A DNA stretch of 64,000 bases, from positions 1 through 64,000 of the forward strand of contig NZ_JAAUVN010000001.1 of assembly GCF_012030425.1 (NCBI RefSeq), written 5' to 3'. Position numbers and translations under genes: made by a program. The notes below the pieces were generated by a model. That model saw only the letters and a list, made by a program, of their open reading frames with translations, was not told where the DNA came from and did no database searches. Shown in pieces: positions 8,428-17,093 of this stretch; position 1 is the stretch's first letter, and the number at the start of each line of letters is the position of its first letter. Source of the DNA: Sphingobacterium sp. B16(2022) (lineage in GTDB: Bacteria > Bacteroidota > Bacteroidia > Sphingobacteriales > Sphingobacteriaceae).

Positions 8428-8763
8428 GTTTGTATTAATAATGTGTCAAAAATAGTATTTTGTTAATAGAAATCAAATTTAAATAGCTATTAATTGATAA
8501 AAATAAAATAGAGATAGCGTAAATATGACATTTCTGCATTGAAATTAAACATTTTTCACCTTACTAAAATATTTAATATGCGATAGAAATTACGTTAGAG
8601 TATGCTTCAAGCTTCTTTTTGCGTGATGTTGTTATGATGCACAACATTATTACATTTGGAAGCTATTTATACTTTTTTAGTATAAAATTTAATATTAATT
8701 TTAAATTCTCGATGTCTGTAAGAAGAATAGGGACTTGTACAATCGAAAATAATAAGCTAAAAT
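8428..8763. other. Intergenic region between his leader and Gfo/Idh genes
   Basis: The stretch is very AT-rich. It contains the his promoter (8447-8477, minus strand). On the plus side, toward the oxidoreductase gene at 8764, I see no clear TAnnTTTG/TTTG pair and no hairpin of note. Confidence 0.6.
8447..8477 (-). promoter_or_regulatory. Promoter of the his leader-hisG-hisD unit
   Basis: On the minus strand TTTG (8477-8474) and TATTTTTG (8454-8447) are separated by exactly 19 nt, the Bacteroidota sigma-ABfr consensus. The predicted start gives about 12-15 nt of RNA before the leader peptide ATG. Confidence 0.8.
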
Positions 8764-10053
8764 ATGAATCTAGAAAATCTAAATCGCCGTTCTTTTCTAA
8801 AGAAAACAAATACCGTAGTTCTGGGGACTGCTCTGGCTGCATCAAGCCTTAATTTGTATGCAAACAGTGCTCCAAAGAAAATTAAGATCGGACTTGTAGG
8901 CTGTGGCGGTAGGGGGACAGGGGCCGCTTCTCAAGCATTGCGCGCAGATCCAAATGTCGTCATTACCGCTGTTGCAGATATCTTCCAAGATCAAGTAGAC
9001 CTATGTTTAGATTCATTAAGACAGATATCAAATGATCAAGTAAAGGTCGATAGCAAAAACATCTTTTTAGGATTTTTAGGATTTCAAAAATTGATGAATA
9101 CCGATGTGGATGTGGTTTTACTTTGTTCTCCACCAAACTTTAGACCAGATCATTTGGAAGAGGCCGTCAAAAAAGGAAAGCACATCTTTTGCGAAAAACC
9201 TGTTGCAGTAGATATTCCAAACTTGAAAAGAGTTTTTGAAAGCGTAAAGATTGCTAAAGAAAAGAATCTCTGTTTGGTAAGTGGTTTCTGTTTTCGGTAT
9301 GCAACACCAAACCGTGAAATCTTTCAAAGGATAAAACAAGGTGATATTGGTGATATACAATCTGTTTCTACTTTTAGATTTGGAGGAGAGTTAAGTCATA
9401 AGGAAAGACAGGCCGGTTGGTCAGATTTAGAGTATCAGTTACGTAATTGGTTCTATTTCCAAAGATATTCTGGCGATCTAATTGTCGAGCAAGCTATACA
9501 TAGTGTTGATATGATGTCTTGGGCATTAGGAGATATTGTTCCTAAGACTATTATTGCAACTGGAGGAAGACAGTCCCGAGAGTTGGATAAATTCGGCAAC
9601 GTTTATGATCATATGTCTATTGAATTTGATTATGGAAATGGATTAAAGGCCTTTCATTCTTGTCGTCAACAAAATGGAACTGATTCCCGAAATTCAGTGG
9701 ACGTCATAGGAAAGAACGGTCGTGCAAACTTAAATATTCCTTCAAACTTCGAGATTTATGGTGACAAAGCGTGGAAGTTTACTGGACGGAACAATAATAT
9801 GTATCAAACCCAGCATGATGAACTTTTCGCAGCCATCCGTGATAAAAAAGTGATTAACGATGGACCACACCTTGCGAATAGTACCCTACTTGCAATTTGG
9901 TCTCGAACGGCCGCTTATACGGGGAAAGCGATTACGTATGATCAGATTATGCAATCGACAGAAGTTTTAGGCCCTACTTCATTAGAATATGATTGGAAAA
10001 TGCAAGCTGATAATCGCGGGATTCCTCAGCCGGGAAAAACACCATTTGTTTAG
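8764..10053 (+). CDS. Tat-exported Gfo/Idh/MocA family oxidoreductase
   Basis: This 429-residue NAD(P)-dependent oxidoreductase begins with a twin-arginine signal (NRRSFLKKTNTVVLGTALAA), so it is probably exported folded to the periplasm with its cofactor. The Rossmann motif GLVGCGGRGTGAA follows, then the EKP motif in FCEKPVAVDIPN and the C-terminal alpha/beta domain with EQAIHSVDMMSWALGD. Substrates in this superfamily are sugars, inositols or glycosides, and none can be assigned here. It is not a convincing match to GH109 glycosidases, which share the export signal. It is separated by only 2 bp from a second family member, so the two form an operon. Confidence 0.88.
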   Translation: MNLENLNRRSFLKKTNTVVLGTALAASSLNLYANSAPKKIKIGLVGCGGRGTGAASQALRADPNVVITAVADIFQDQVDLCLDSLRQISNDQVKVDSKNIFLGFLGFQKLMNTDVDVVLLCSPPNFRPDHLEEAVKKGKHIFCEKPVAVDIPNLKRVFESVKIAKEKNLCLVSGFCFRYATPNREIFQRIKQGDIGDIQSVSTFRFGGELSHKERQAGWSDLEYQLRNWFYFQRYSGDLIVEQAIHSVDMMSWALGDIVPKTIIATGGRQSRELDKFGNVYDHMSIEFDYGNGLKAFHSCRQQNGTDSRNSVDVIGKNGRANLNIPSNFEIYGDKAWKFTGRNNNMYQTQHDELFAAIRDKKVINDGPHLANSTLLAIWSRTAAYTGKAITYDQIMQSTEVLGPTSLEYDWKMQADNRGIPQPGKTPFV

Positions 10054-10055
10054 GT

Positions 10056-11129
10056 ATGGACGTAGGAATTAAGATATTAGTAGTCGGGTGTGGTAACATG
10101 GGAGCCTCTCATGCCCGCGCCTATCATGACTTACCGGGTTTTGAAATTGTTGGGCTGGTATCCAGGGGAGAAAGTAAAAGTAGATTGAATAAATCGCTTC
10201 AGGCAGCTTATCCTGAATTTGATGATTTTGAAGAGGCGTTACTGCAAACAAAACCAAATGCAGTCTGTATTTCAACCTATCCCGATACGCATGAAAATTA
10301 TGCAATCAGATCTTTTGAGGCAGGAGCACATGTTTTTCTTGAAAAACCTTTAGCAGATACAGTACTAGGCGCTCAAAATGTTATCGATGCAGCAATAAAG
10401 TATAATAAAAAATTGGTGGTAGGATATATTTTACGATATCACCCTTCATGGAAAAAGTTTATCGCAATTAGCCGTAAGATGGGAACACCTTTGGTCATGC
10501 GTATGAATCTCAATCAGCAGAGTCATGGTTATATGTGGGATGTACACCGCAATTTAATGAATAGTTTAAGTCCAATAGTAGATTGTGGTGTTCATTATAT
10601 TGATGTGATGTGTCAAATGACAGACGCTAAGCCTGTTCGAGTTTCCACTATCGGAGCTCGATTGACAAATGATATACCCGAAACGAATTATAATTATGGA
10701 CAGCTTCAGTTACATTTTGATGATGGTTCTGTAGGATGGTATGAAGCAGGATGGGGACCTATGGTCAGTCAAACTGCTTTTTTTGTTAAAGATGTGTTTG
10801 GCCCTAAAGGGGCGGTATCTATTGTGCCAAATCATGCTGTCAGAGAAGGAGTGTCGGATTCGGTGGAAGCACATACCAAAACAGAATCAATTCGTGTACA
10901 TCATGCTGATATTGATGTAAATAATGAATTTTTAAAAGCGGATGAATGGATTCATTTAGAAGACGAACCTACACATCAAGATCTTTGTAACAGAGAACAG
11001 TTGTTTTTTCAAAAAGCAATTGTAGAGGATTTGGATTTAAAGAAGCAATCGGAAGATGCTTTGAATAGTTTACGTATTGCTTTTGCATGTGACCAAGCTG
11101 TGAAAACCAAAAGTATAATAACGTTGTAA
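10056..11129 (+). CDS. Gfo/Idh/MocA family oxidoreductase (cytosolic)
   Basis: This 357-residue paralogous oxidoreductase has no signal peptide. The Rossmann motif is VVGCGNMGASHARAY at the N-terminus, the nucleotide and catalytic motif is FLEKPLADTV, and the C-terminal domain carries IVDCGVHYIDVMCQM. The gene begins 2 bp after the Tat-exported paralogue, so translation is probably coupled. One explanation is a two-step sugar or polyol conversion split between periplasm and cytosol; that is inference. No transporter or glycosidase lies beside the pair, and a terminator follows at 11274-11300. Confidence 0.88.
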   Translation: MDVGIKILVVGCGNMGASHARAYHDLPGFEIVGLVSRGESKSRLNKSLQAAYPEFDDFEEALLQTKPNAVCISTYPDTHENYAIRSFEAGAHVFLEKPLADTVLGAQNVIDAAIKYNKKLVVGYILRYHPSWKKFIAISRKMGTPLVMRMNLNQQSHGYMWDVHRNLMNSLSPIVDCGVHYIDVMCQMTDAKPVRVSTIGARLTNDIPETNYNYGQLQLHFDDGSVGWYEAGWGPMVSQTAFFVKDVFGPKGAVSIVPNHAVREGVSDSVEAHTKTESIRVHHADIDVNNEFLKADEWIHLEDEPTHQDLCNREQLFFQKAIVEDLDLKKQSEDALNSLRIAFACDQAVKTKSIITL

Positions 11130-11273
11130 AGAACTTTTAATAGAGAAATAATGGTTTTAGGTATGTTATTTTGTAATAAGGCAATTAGCAGAACAGCATA
11201 TGTAAACCATCGTTCACTATTTTATTTAAAACAATAAAATGTGGAGAAATAAAGTAAATTAATTTTAATTGTG

Positions 11274-11303
11274 AAAGATAGATCGTTTTGGTCTATCTTT
11301 TGT
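11274..11303 (+). terminator. Terminator after the oxidoreductase pair
   Basis: AAAGATAGA pairs with TCTATCTTT around a 9-nt loop and is followed by TGTTGTTT. It lies 145 bp after the stop of the second oxidoreductase gene and just before the next promoter. Confidence 0.6.
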
Positions 11304-11314
11304 TGTTTAGGAGC

Positions 11315-11322
11315 TATATTTG
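11315..11322 (+). promoter_or_regulatory. -7 box directly before the gene at 11329 (TATATTTG)
   Basis: TATATTTG ends 6 nt before the ATG at 11329 (another ATG lies at 11325). Transcription would begin at or next to the start codon. Confidence 0.45.
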
Positions 11323-11328
11323 TAATGT

Positions 11329-12579
11329 ATGAAAAAATTGGTTCATGTTGTATTTCTTACTATACTGTTATCCCATTCTGCTACAGCTCAGGATAACCTA
11401 TGGCAGATGAAATTGAGTTTTAAAGGACAGATCGCTGTGGAAGAATTAGAAAAGTCTGTGCCTGAATTTGCGTTAGATTTCTATGAGCCATTTTTAAAAG
11501 GAGGAACCACTGCTCAAGAGGTTACGATTTTTACCTCACCTACGAAGATTAAATCAGTTGATAATCTAGGGCACGTTCTGATTGCAGATCGAACTAAAAA
11601 ACAGGAATATTCATTTACAAAAGGTGATGATCTACTTTCACAGGATGTGCTGTCTTCAGATTATCCCTTATTGAAGAATCCGACTGATCCAAAAGATGCT
11701 TATCTTATCTTGGAAAACGGGTCCGAAAAAGAAACCATCAACGGTGTTTCCTGTATAAAAGCATTGTTGAAAGTTGTGGACCCTTATTTAGGTGAAGTTG
11801 CAATGACAATTTGGTATGCTCCGGATCTACCGAGTTATTATCTAAGTAGTTTGCCCTTTTTGATTAATGTACCAGGAGCAGTTCTGAAATTAAATGATCA
11901 GGTGCATAATTCTTTAGGTTTTGAAGTCTCAGCTTTGACTAAGCTAAGTGACTTAAAGGAATTTGAATTACCTCATGAGGTTAAAATTGTTAAGCTTTCA
12001 GAAAATGAAGGTAGTAACTTGGATGATGCAAGTGTTTTTCAAGATGCATTTGAACTTAAAGCACCTTTAAAATGGTTTTCACAGCAGAATGCCGCATATG
12101 GTGATGAACATTTGTTTGGGGTTAAAAAAGCGGATGGAACAATTGTGGAGCCTGCAAATTTTTATTCAATCGATGTATTGAATAAACAAAGAGCAATAGT
12201 TTCTGATAGTAGTAGTTTGTTTTGGATTATTGATGATGAAGCAAAAAAAATAAATCATGTAGGTTTTGAAGTGCTTTATGCTGTTAATGATGAGAACATG
12301 GTGTATGCAATAGAAGATCGATATGGTATCATTAATGCTTCAGGAGTGTCACTTATTGGAGGTTTAAGCAATATCAGCAACTTTGTAGGATCATATTTGC
12401 TATTTTCTGAAAACAATAAGCAAGGTTTATTGGATTTTAATGGGAAGATTGTTCTGAAACCTACTTTAGATTTTATTGATACTGATGAGCAAGGTAATAT
12501 TCTGGTTAAGGATTTGAAGATTAGTTCCGAAGTACAACAATATTCACTTCCAGATTTTCATGAGAAGTACTTGAAATAG
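11329..12579 (+). CDS. Secreted protein with C-terminal WG-like repeats
   Basis: This 416-residue protein has a signal peptide (MKKLVHVVFLTILLSHSATAQ). The N-terminal half (about 22-230) includes EKETINGVSCIKALLKVVD and AMTIWYAPDLPSYYL. That pattern resembles the DUF4412/GLPGLI-type periplasmic proteins of Bacteroidota, though this assignment is tentative. The C-terminal part (about 265-400) has short beta repeats such as DRYGIINASG and NKQGLLDFNGKIVLKP, typical of WG/KWG repeats. Function is unknown; a periplasmic or surface binding role is possible. It appears monocistronic, with a -7 box abutting the start and a bidirectional terminator shared with queE after it. Confidence 0.75.
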   Translation: MKKLVHVVFLTILLSHSATAQDNLWQMKLSFKGQIAVEELEKSVPEFALDFYEPFLKGGTTAQEVTIFTSPTKIKSVDNLGHVLIADRTKKQEYSFTKGDDLLSQDVLSSDYPLLKNPTDPKDAYLILENGSEKETINGVSCIKALLKVVDPYLGEVAMTIWYAPDLPSYYLSSLPFLINVPGAVLKLNDQVHNSLGFEVSALTKLSDLKEFELPHEVKIVKLSENEGSNLDDASVFQDAFELKAPLKWFSQQNAAYGDEHLFGVKKADGTIVEPANFYSIDVLNKQRAIVSDSSSLFWIIDDEAKKINHVGFEVLYAVNDENMVYAIEDRYGIINASGVSLIGGLSNISNFVGSYLLFSENNKQGLLDFNGKIVLKPTLDFIDTDEQGNILVKDLKISSEVQQYSLPDFHEKYLK

Positions 12580-12604
12580 AGTCGAAAAAATATTCATTCA
12601 AAAA

Positions 12605-12629
12605 TAAAGGCGATCATTGATCGCCTTTA
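12605..12629. terminator. Bidirectional terminator between 11329 gene and queE
   Basis: TAAAGGCGATCA and TGATCGCCTTTA form a 12-bp near-perfect palindrome with a tight loop, flanked by A-rich and T-rich sequence. It lies between converging genes. Confidence 0.8.
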
Positions 12630-12656
12630 TGCTTTATTATTAATCCCAAATTTAGA

Positions 12657-13280
12657 TTAAGGGATGTTCAAATATTTATGTGTCTGAAGTGAGATATTCC
12701 ATTTAGGATTATCTTTGACATGATCAATGATCAGTGGGGTCATTTCAGGATATTTGGACCATTCAGGTTGCAAATATAATTTACAGTCGTTGTTTACTAA
12801 TTTAGAATGTTCTTCAGCCCATTCAAAATCACTTTTATTAAAAACAATGACTTTTAATTCACCGGCAGCTTCTAAAACATCTTTTCTTGGAGCTTTAAAT
12901 TTCTTTGGAGAAAGACAGATCCAATCCCATTCGCCACTTAGTGGATAGGCACCAGATGTCTCTATAAAAGTTTGAATTCCAGCTGCGTGAAGACCTCTTG
13001 TTAAGTAATCCAAATTGTAGATTAAAGGTTCTCCTCCAGTGATGACAACTGTCTTTGCAGGATATTTTTTTGCATTTTCAATAATCTGATCAGCAGAAGT
13101 AAGCGGGTGTAAAGTGGCATCCCAGCTTTCTTTAACATCACACCAGTGACACCCCACATCACATCCTCCCAATCGAATAAAATATGCAGCTTTTCCTGTG
13201 TGAAATCCCTCTCCCTGAATTGTATAGAACTCTTCCATCAACGGAAGTAAAGTGCCGTCTTCTGGAACTTGATGTGACAT
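12657..13280 (-). CDS. queE: 7-carboxy-7-deazaguanine synthase (QueE)
   Basis: QueE is a radical-SAM enzyme that converts 6-carboxytetrahydropterin to 7-carboxy-7-deazaguanine in queuosine synthesis. At 207 residues it is normal. The iron-sulfur cluster motif is LGGCDVGCHWCDV (Cys40, Cys44, Cys47; C-x3-C-x2-C), and the SAM motif is VVITGGEPLIY. IQGEGFHTGKAAYFIRLGG is the expected N-terminal signature. No other que gene is nearby. It is read away from thrS and shares a terminator with the upstream gene. Confidence 0.95.
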   Translation of the reverse strand: MSHQVPEDGTLLPLMEEFYTIQGEGFHTGKAAYFIRLGGCDVGCHWCDVKESWDATLHPLTSADQIIENAKKYPAKTVVITGGEPLIYNLDYLTRGLHAAGIQTFIETSGAYPLSGEWDWICLSPKKFKAPRKDVLEAAGELKVIVFNKSDFEWAEEHSKLVNNDCKLYLQPEWSKYPEMTPLIIDHVKDNPKWNISLQTHKYLNIP

Positions 13281-13299
13281 AGTAATGAATTTAAGATTG

Positions 13300-13307
13300 C
13301 AAAAATA
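13300..13307 (-). promoter_or_regulatory. -7 promoter box of queE (TATTTTTG)
   Basis: The minus strand reads TATTTTTG, 19 nt before the queE ATG. A matching -33 box was not found. Confidence 0.45.
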
Positions 13308-13596
13308 ATAAAAAAGATTGTGATATCGGGATTGTTTTCAATTCATTACTTTTAGATTAGATAGTCAAATTACTTGACGATCTTATTTGTCGCAGACAGG
13401 ATTCTATATATCTCCATGTTTATCATTAACGAATTTTTATCATAAACTGTTAGTTCAGCATTTTTATGATGAATATTCCTATGTTACGTTTGCATTATGT
13501 TGTGCTATCTTCCAATTGAAGGGTAGAACTAAAATGTGTCAATCAATGATGGGAGTGCAATAAAGACTTAAAAGTGCAATTATGGATTATTTTCAG

Positions 13597-13604
13597 TATA
13601 TTTG
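13597..13604 (+). promoter_or_regulatory. -7 promoter box of thrS operon (TATATTTG)
   Basis: TATATTTG lies 124 nt before the thrS ATG, which would give a leader of about 120 nt. No TTTG at the expected distance was seen. Confidence 0.4.
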
Positions 13605-13728
13605 ATGGATAATAGGTCTAGGAATAGATTTAATTTATTAAGCCTTATTGATAATTAACAATTTAGTATGTTGTGTATCTGTAAGGTATTGTTTTATAAA
13701 TAATTACTAAAAATAATCATATTTGTTG

Positions 13729-15654
13729 ATGATTAAAATTACATTACCTGATGGTTCCGTTCGTGAGTACGAAAAAGGAACATCAGCTGCTCAAGTAGCA
13801 TTGTCAATCTCGGAAGGTTTAGCTAGAAATGTGTTAGCCGCCGAAGTGAATGGAGAGATTTGGGACTCATCTCGTCCTATTGAAGAAGATTCTGCAGTAA
13901 AGTTGTTGACCTGGAATGATACAAATGGTAAATCTACCTTTTGGCATTCTTCTGCGCATCTATTAGCAGAGGCATTAGAAGATCTTTACCCAGGTATCAA
14001 GTTTGGTATAGGTCCCGCTATTGAGACGGGTTTCTATTATGACGTTGATTTTGGAGATCGTGAATTCTCATCTGATGATTTTAAGCAGATTGAAGATAAG
14101 ATGCTAGAACTAGCAAAACGTAAAGAAATTTTCGAACGTAAAGCTGTTTCTAAAGCTGATGCTATTGCATATTTTACTGAAAAAGGAGACGAATATAAAT
14201 TAGATCTGATTAAAGATCTGGAAGATGGAAAGATTACATTCTATACACAGGGAGAATTTACCGATCTATGTCGTGGACCACATATTCCTAATACGGGATT
14301 TATCAAAGCGATCAAATTAACAAATGTTGCCGGTGCATACTGGAGAGGTGATGAGTCTCGTAAACAATTGACTCGTATTTATGGGGTAACGTTTCCAAAA
14401 GCTTCTGAATTAACAGAATATTTGAAGTTCATTGAAGAAGCAAAAAAGCGTGATCATCGTAAATTAGGTAAGGAATTAGAGTTGTTTGCTTTTTCAGAGA
14501 AAGTAGGAGCAGGATTACCATTGTGGTTGCCGAAAGGAGCAGCTTTGCGTCAAAAATTACAAGATTTTTTACAAAGAGCTCAGTTAAAATCAGGTTATGA
14601 ACCTGTGATGACACCTCATATCGGTAATAAACAATTGTACGTAACTTCTGGGCACTATGATAAATATGGCGAAGATTCATTCCAGCCGATAAGAACTCCA
14701 GTTGAAGACGAAGAGTTTTTCTTGAAGCCGATGAACTGTCCACATCACTGTGAGATTTATAAAACAAAGCCACGCTCTTATAAAGATCTTCCTGTACGTT
14801 TTGCAGAATTTGGTACGGTTTACCGCTACGAGCAATCTGGAGAATTACATGGTTTGACACGTGTAAGAGGGTTTACACAAGATGATGCACATTTATTCTG
14901 TCGCCCAGATCAGGTGAAGGAAGAATTTAAAAAAGTGATTGACTTGGTGTTGTATGTTTTTAAAGCATTAGGTTTTGAAGAGTATACTGCACAGATTTCA
15001 TTAAGAGATCCAGAAAATCGCACCAAATATATTGGTACCGATGAAAATTGGGCTCTTGCAGAAAGTGCAATTATCGAGGCCGCTGCAGAAAAAGAATTAT
15101 CGACTGTCGTCGAATATGGCGAGGCAGCTTTCTATGGACCTAAATTGGATTTCATGGTGAAGGATGCTTTGGGACGTAGATGGCAGCTAGGTACTATTCA
15201 AGTGGATTATAATTTACCTGAGCGCTTCGAACTGGAGTATACAGGTTCTGATAATGCAAAGCATAGACCAGTGATGATTCATAGAGCACCATTTGGTTCT
15301 ATGGAGCGTTTTATTGCTGTATTGATCGAACACTGTGCTGGAGAATTTCCATTATGGCTTGCCCCAGAACAATTTATCGTCTTACCAGTGTCAGAAAAAT
15401 ATGAAGAATATGCGAAAAACCTTTTAGAATCGCTAAATAATTCCGATATTCGCGGACTGATAGACTTGCGTGATGAAAAAGTGGGTCGCAAAATCAGAGA
15501 TGCAGAGGTGAAAAAACTGCCTTATATGTTGATTGTAGGGGAGAAAGAGGCTGAGAGTGGCACGATTTCTGTGCGTAAACATGGTTCAGTAGACATGGGA
15601 TCCATGACTGCTGACGAATTTAGAGAAGTATTAATTAAAGAAATAACCGTTTAA
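13729..15654 (+). CDS. thrS: Threonyl-tRNA synthetase (ThrS)
   Basis: ThrS charges tRNA-Thr and is a class II synthetase. Domains in order are TGS (1-60, [16 protein letters not shown]), the editing domain (about 65-240, with [13 protein letters not shown] and the TDLCRGPH region), the catalytic core with [24 protein letters not shown] and [18 protein letters not shown], and the anticodon-binding domain from about 535. I chose ATG 13729 (641 residues) because homologues begin MIKITLPDG; two in-frame TTG codons lie just upstream at 13723 and 13726. infC follows after 12 bp, so this is the first gene of the standard thrS-infC-rpmI-rplT operon. Confidence 0.96.
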   Translation: MIKITLPDGSVREYEKGTSAAQVALSISEGLARNVLAAEVNGEIWDSSRPIEEDSAVKLLTWNDTNGKSTFWHSSAHLLAEALEDLYPGIKFGIGPAIETGFYYDVDFGDREFSSDDFKQIEDKMLELAKRKEIFERKAVSKADAIAYFTEKGDEYKLDLIKDLEDGKITFYTQGEFTDLCRGPHIPNTGFIKAIKLTNVAGAYWRGDESRKQLTRIYGVTFPKASELTEYLKFIEEAKKRDHRKLGKELELFAFSEKVGAGLPLWLPKGAALRQKLQDFLQRAQLKSGYEPVMTPHIGNKQLYVTSGHYDKYGEDSFQPIRTPVEDEEFFLKPMNCPHHCEIYKTKPRSYKDLPVRFAEFGTVYRYEQSGELHGLTRVRGFTQDDAHLFCRPDQVKEEFKKVIDLVLYVFKALGFEEYTAQISLRDPENRTKYIGTDENWALAESAIIEAAAEKELSTVVEYGEAAFYGPKLDFMVKDALGRRWQLGTIQVDYNLPERFELEYTGSDNAKHRPVMIHRAPFGSMERFIAVLIEHCAGEFPLWLAPEQFIVLPVSEKYEEYAKNLLESLNNSDIRGLIDLRDEKVGRKIRDAEVKKLPYMLIVGEKEAESGTISVRKHGSVDMGSMTADEFREVLIKEITV

Positions 15655-15666
15655 ATATTTAAACAT

Positions 15667-16230
15667 TTGGCATTAAAAAGACCAGGTGGTCCTAGACCAC
15701 CAATGAGGAAGAAAGAACCAGATCACCGCATTAATGAACTAATCCGTGTGCCTGAGGTACGTTTGGTAGGTGACAATGTGGAAACAGGAGTATATCCTAC
15801 ACGTAAAGCTTTAGAGCTTGCAGATGAATTGGAACTTGATTTAGTTGAGATTTCGCCAAATGCTGTTCCGCCGGTTTGTAAAATTATCGACTACAGTAAA
15901 TTTGTTTACGAGCAAAAGAAGAAACAAAAAGAAATCAAAGCTAATGCAAAACAAACTGTTATTAAGGAAATCCGTTTCGGACCTAATACCAGTGAACATG
16001 ATTTTGACTTCAAATTGAAACATGCGATCAAATTTCTTGAAAGCGGTGAAAAAGTTCGTGCTTACGTACACTTTAAAGGCCGTGCAATTGTACACAAAGA
16101 ACAAGGAGAGATCCTGTTATTGCGTTTTGCACAAGCGTTAGAAGAAGTAGGTAAAGTAGAATTATTACCGAAATTAGAAGGAAAACGTATGTTTTTAACT
16201 TTGGCGCCTAAATTGGTAGCTAAAAAATAA
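15667..16230 (+). CDS. infC: Translation initiation factor IF-3 (InfC), TTG start
   Basis: IF-3 binds the 30S subunit, blocks premature 50S joining and proofreads start codons. The 187-residue product has an N-terminal domain ([17 protein letters not shown]) and a C-terminal domain ([36 protein letters not shown]), both complete. The reading frame has no ATG before residue 13. The codon TTG at 15667 gives the expected N-terminus [15 protein letters not shown]. Non-AUG starts are typical of infC and let IF-3 repress its own translation. It lies 12 bp after thrS and 40 bp before rpmI. Confidence 0.95.
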   Translation: MALKRPGGPRPPMRKKEPDHRINELIRVPEVRLVGDNVETGVYPTRKALELADELELDLVEISPNAVPPVCKIIDYSKFVYEQKKKQKEIKANAKQTVIKEIRFGPNTSEHDFDFKLKHAIKFLESGEKVRAYVHFKGRAIVHKEQGEILLLRFAQALEEVGKVELLPKLEGKRMFLTLAPKLVAKK

Positions 16231-16270
16231 TAAAAAAATTCTAACAGATTGATATAAAATTTAAAGTATT

Positions 16271-16471
16271 ATGCCAAAAGTAAAAACCAATTCCAGCGCT
16301 AAAAAACGTTTTAAGCTTACTGGAACAGGTAAAATCGCAAGAAAAAACGCTTTCAAAAGCCACATCTTGACAAAAAAGAGCACAAAACGTAAACGTAACT
16401 TAACAACAACAAGTTATGTATCTGATGGCGATATGGGCAACGTTAAACGTATGCTTGCTATCGGTAAATAA
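16271..16471 (+). CDS. rpmI: Ribosomal protein L35
   Basis: L35 is a small basic protein of the 50S subunit. The 66 residues begin [20 protein letters not shown] and include [10 protein letters not shown], as in all members. It lies between infC and rplT in the canonical operon order. No rearrangement is seen. Confidence 0.97.
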   Translation: MPKVKTNSSAKKRFKLTGTGKIARKNAFKSHILTKKSTKRKRNLTTTSYVSDGDMGNVKRMLAIGK

Positions 16472-16568
16472 GTTTTATTCGATTTAATTAATAATAATTT
16501 TTTAACCGGGTACAGGGTTGTAAGATCATTGAGAAACATGACGCCTTTTACCAAATAATTTTAAAAAT

Positions 16569-16913
16569 ATGCCACGTTCGGTTAACGCAGTTGCTTCGAG
16601 AAGAAGACGTAAAAAAATCCTTAAATTAGCGAAAGGCTATTATGGATCACGTAGCAAAGTATATACTATTGCTAAAAATACAGTAGAAAAAGGTTTACAG
16701 TACGCTTACCGCGACCGTAAAACCAAAAAACGCGAGTTTAGAGCTTTATGGATTCAACGTATTAACGCTGGAGCCCGTCAACAAGGATTATCTTATTCAG
16801 TGTTGATTGGTAAATTAAATGCTAAAAATATTGGTTTAAACCGTAAGGTTTTAGCTGATTTAGCTTTAAACAACCCAGATGCTTTCAAAGCAGTTATTGA
16901 CGCAGTAAAATAG
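16569..16913 (+). CDS. rplT: Ribosomal protein L20
   Basis: L20 binds 23S rRNA early in 50S assembly and represses the rpmI-rplT mRNA in several bacteria. The 114 residues begin [26 protein letters not shown], with the long basic N-terminal helix, and contain [19 protein letters not shown]. It closes the operon and is followed 34 bp later by a strong terminator. The 97-bp gap to rpmI may hold control structure, but I could not identify one by eye. Confidence 0.97.
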   Translation: MPRSVNAVASRRRRKKILKLAKGYYGSRSKVYTIAKNTVEKGLQYAYRDRKTKKREFRALWIQRINAGARQQGLSYSVLIGKLNAKNIGLNRKVLADLALNNPDAFKAVIDAVK

Positions 16914-16947
16914 AGTTTTAACCCTGAGTCAATTTGTTAGATATTGG

Positions 16948-16974
16948 AAAGGAACCCATCAGGGTTCCTTTTTT
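16948..16974 (+). terminator. Terminator of the thrS-infC-rpmI-rplT operon
   Basis: AAAGGAACCC and GGGTTCCTTT form a perfect 10-bp stem around ATCA, followed by a T-run. It follows rplT by 34 bp. Confidence 0.92.
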
Positions 16975-17093
16975 GTTGTTACAAACTTTCGATTATTTAT
17001 CGTTTTAATAATGAGCTCTTTTAAGCTTTATTTTTTTTAACTGTTTTGAAGTTTGGAATATATTTTTATTTTTATATAAAAGAGCCGTAGTTT

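Larger units (their letters stand above)
13281..13728. other. Divergent intergenic region, queE / thrS
   Basis: This 448-bp AT-rich region contains a -7 box for each direction (13300-13307 and 13597-13604). I see no T-box, no leader peptide rich in threonine codons, and no strong hairpin. Confidence 0.6.

Noticed and set aside
13281..13728. T-box or leader peptide upstream of thrS
   Set aside because: No T-box-like motif, no threonine-rich frame and no terminator hairpin precede thrS.
14429..14860. 143-codon open frame antisense to thrS
   Set aside because: It lies wholly inside the conserved catalytic region of thrS, has no ribosome-binding context, and its composition reflects the complementary codons.
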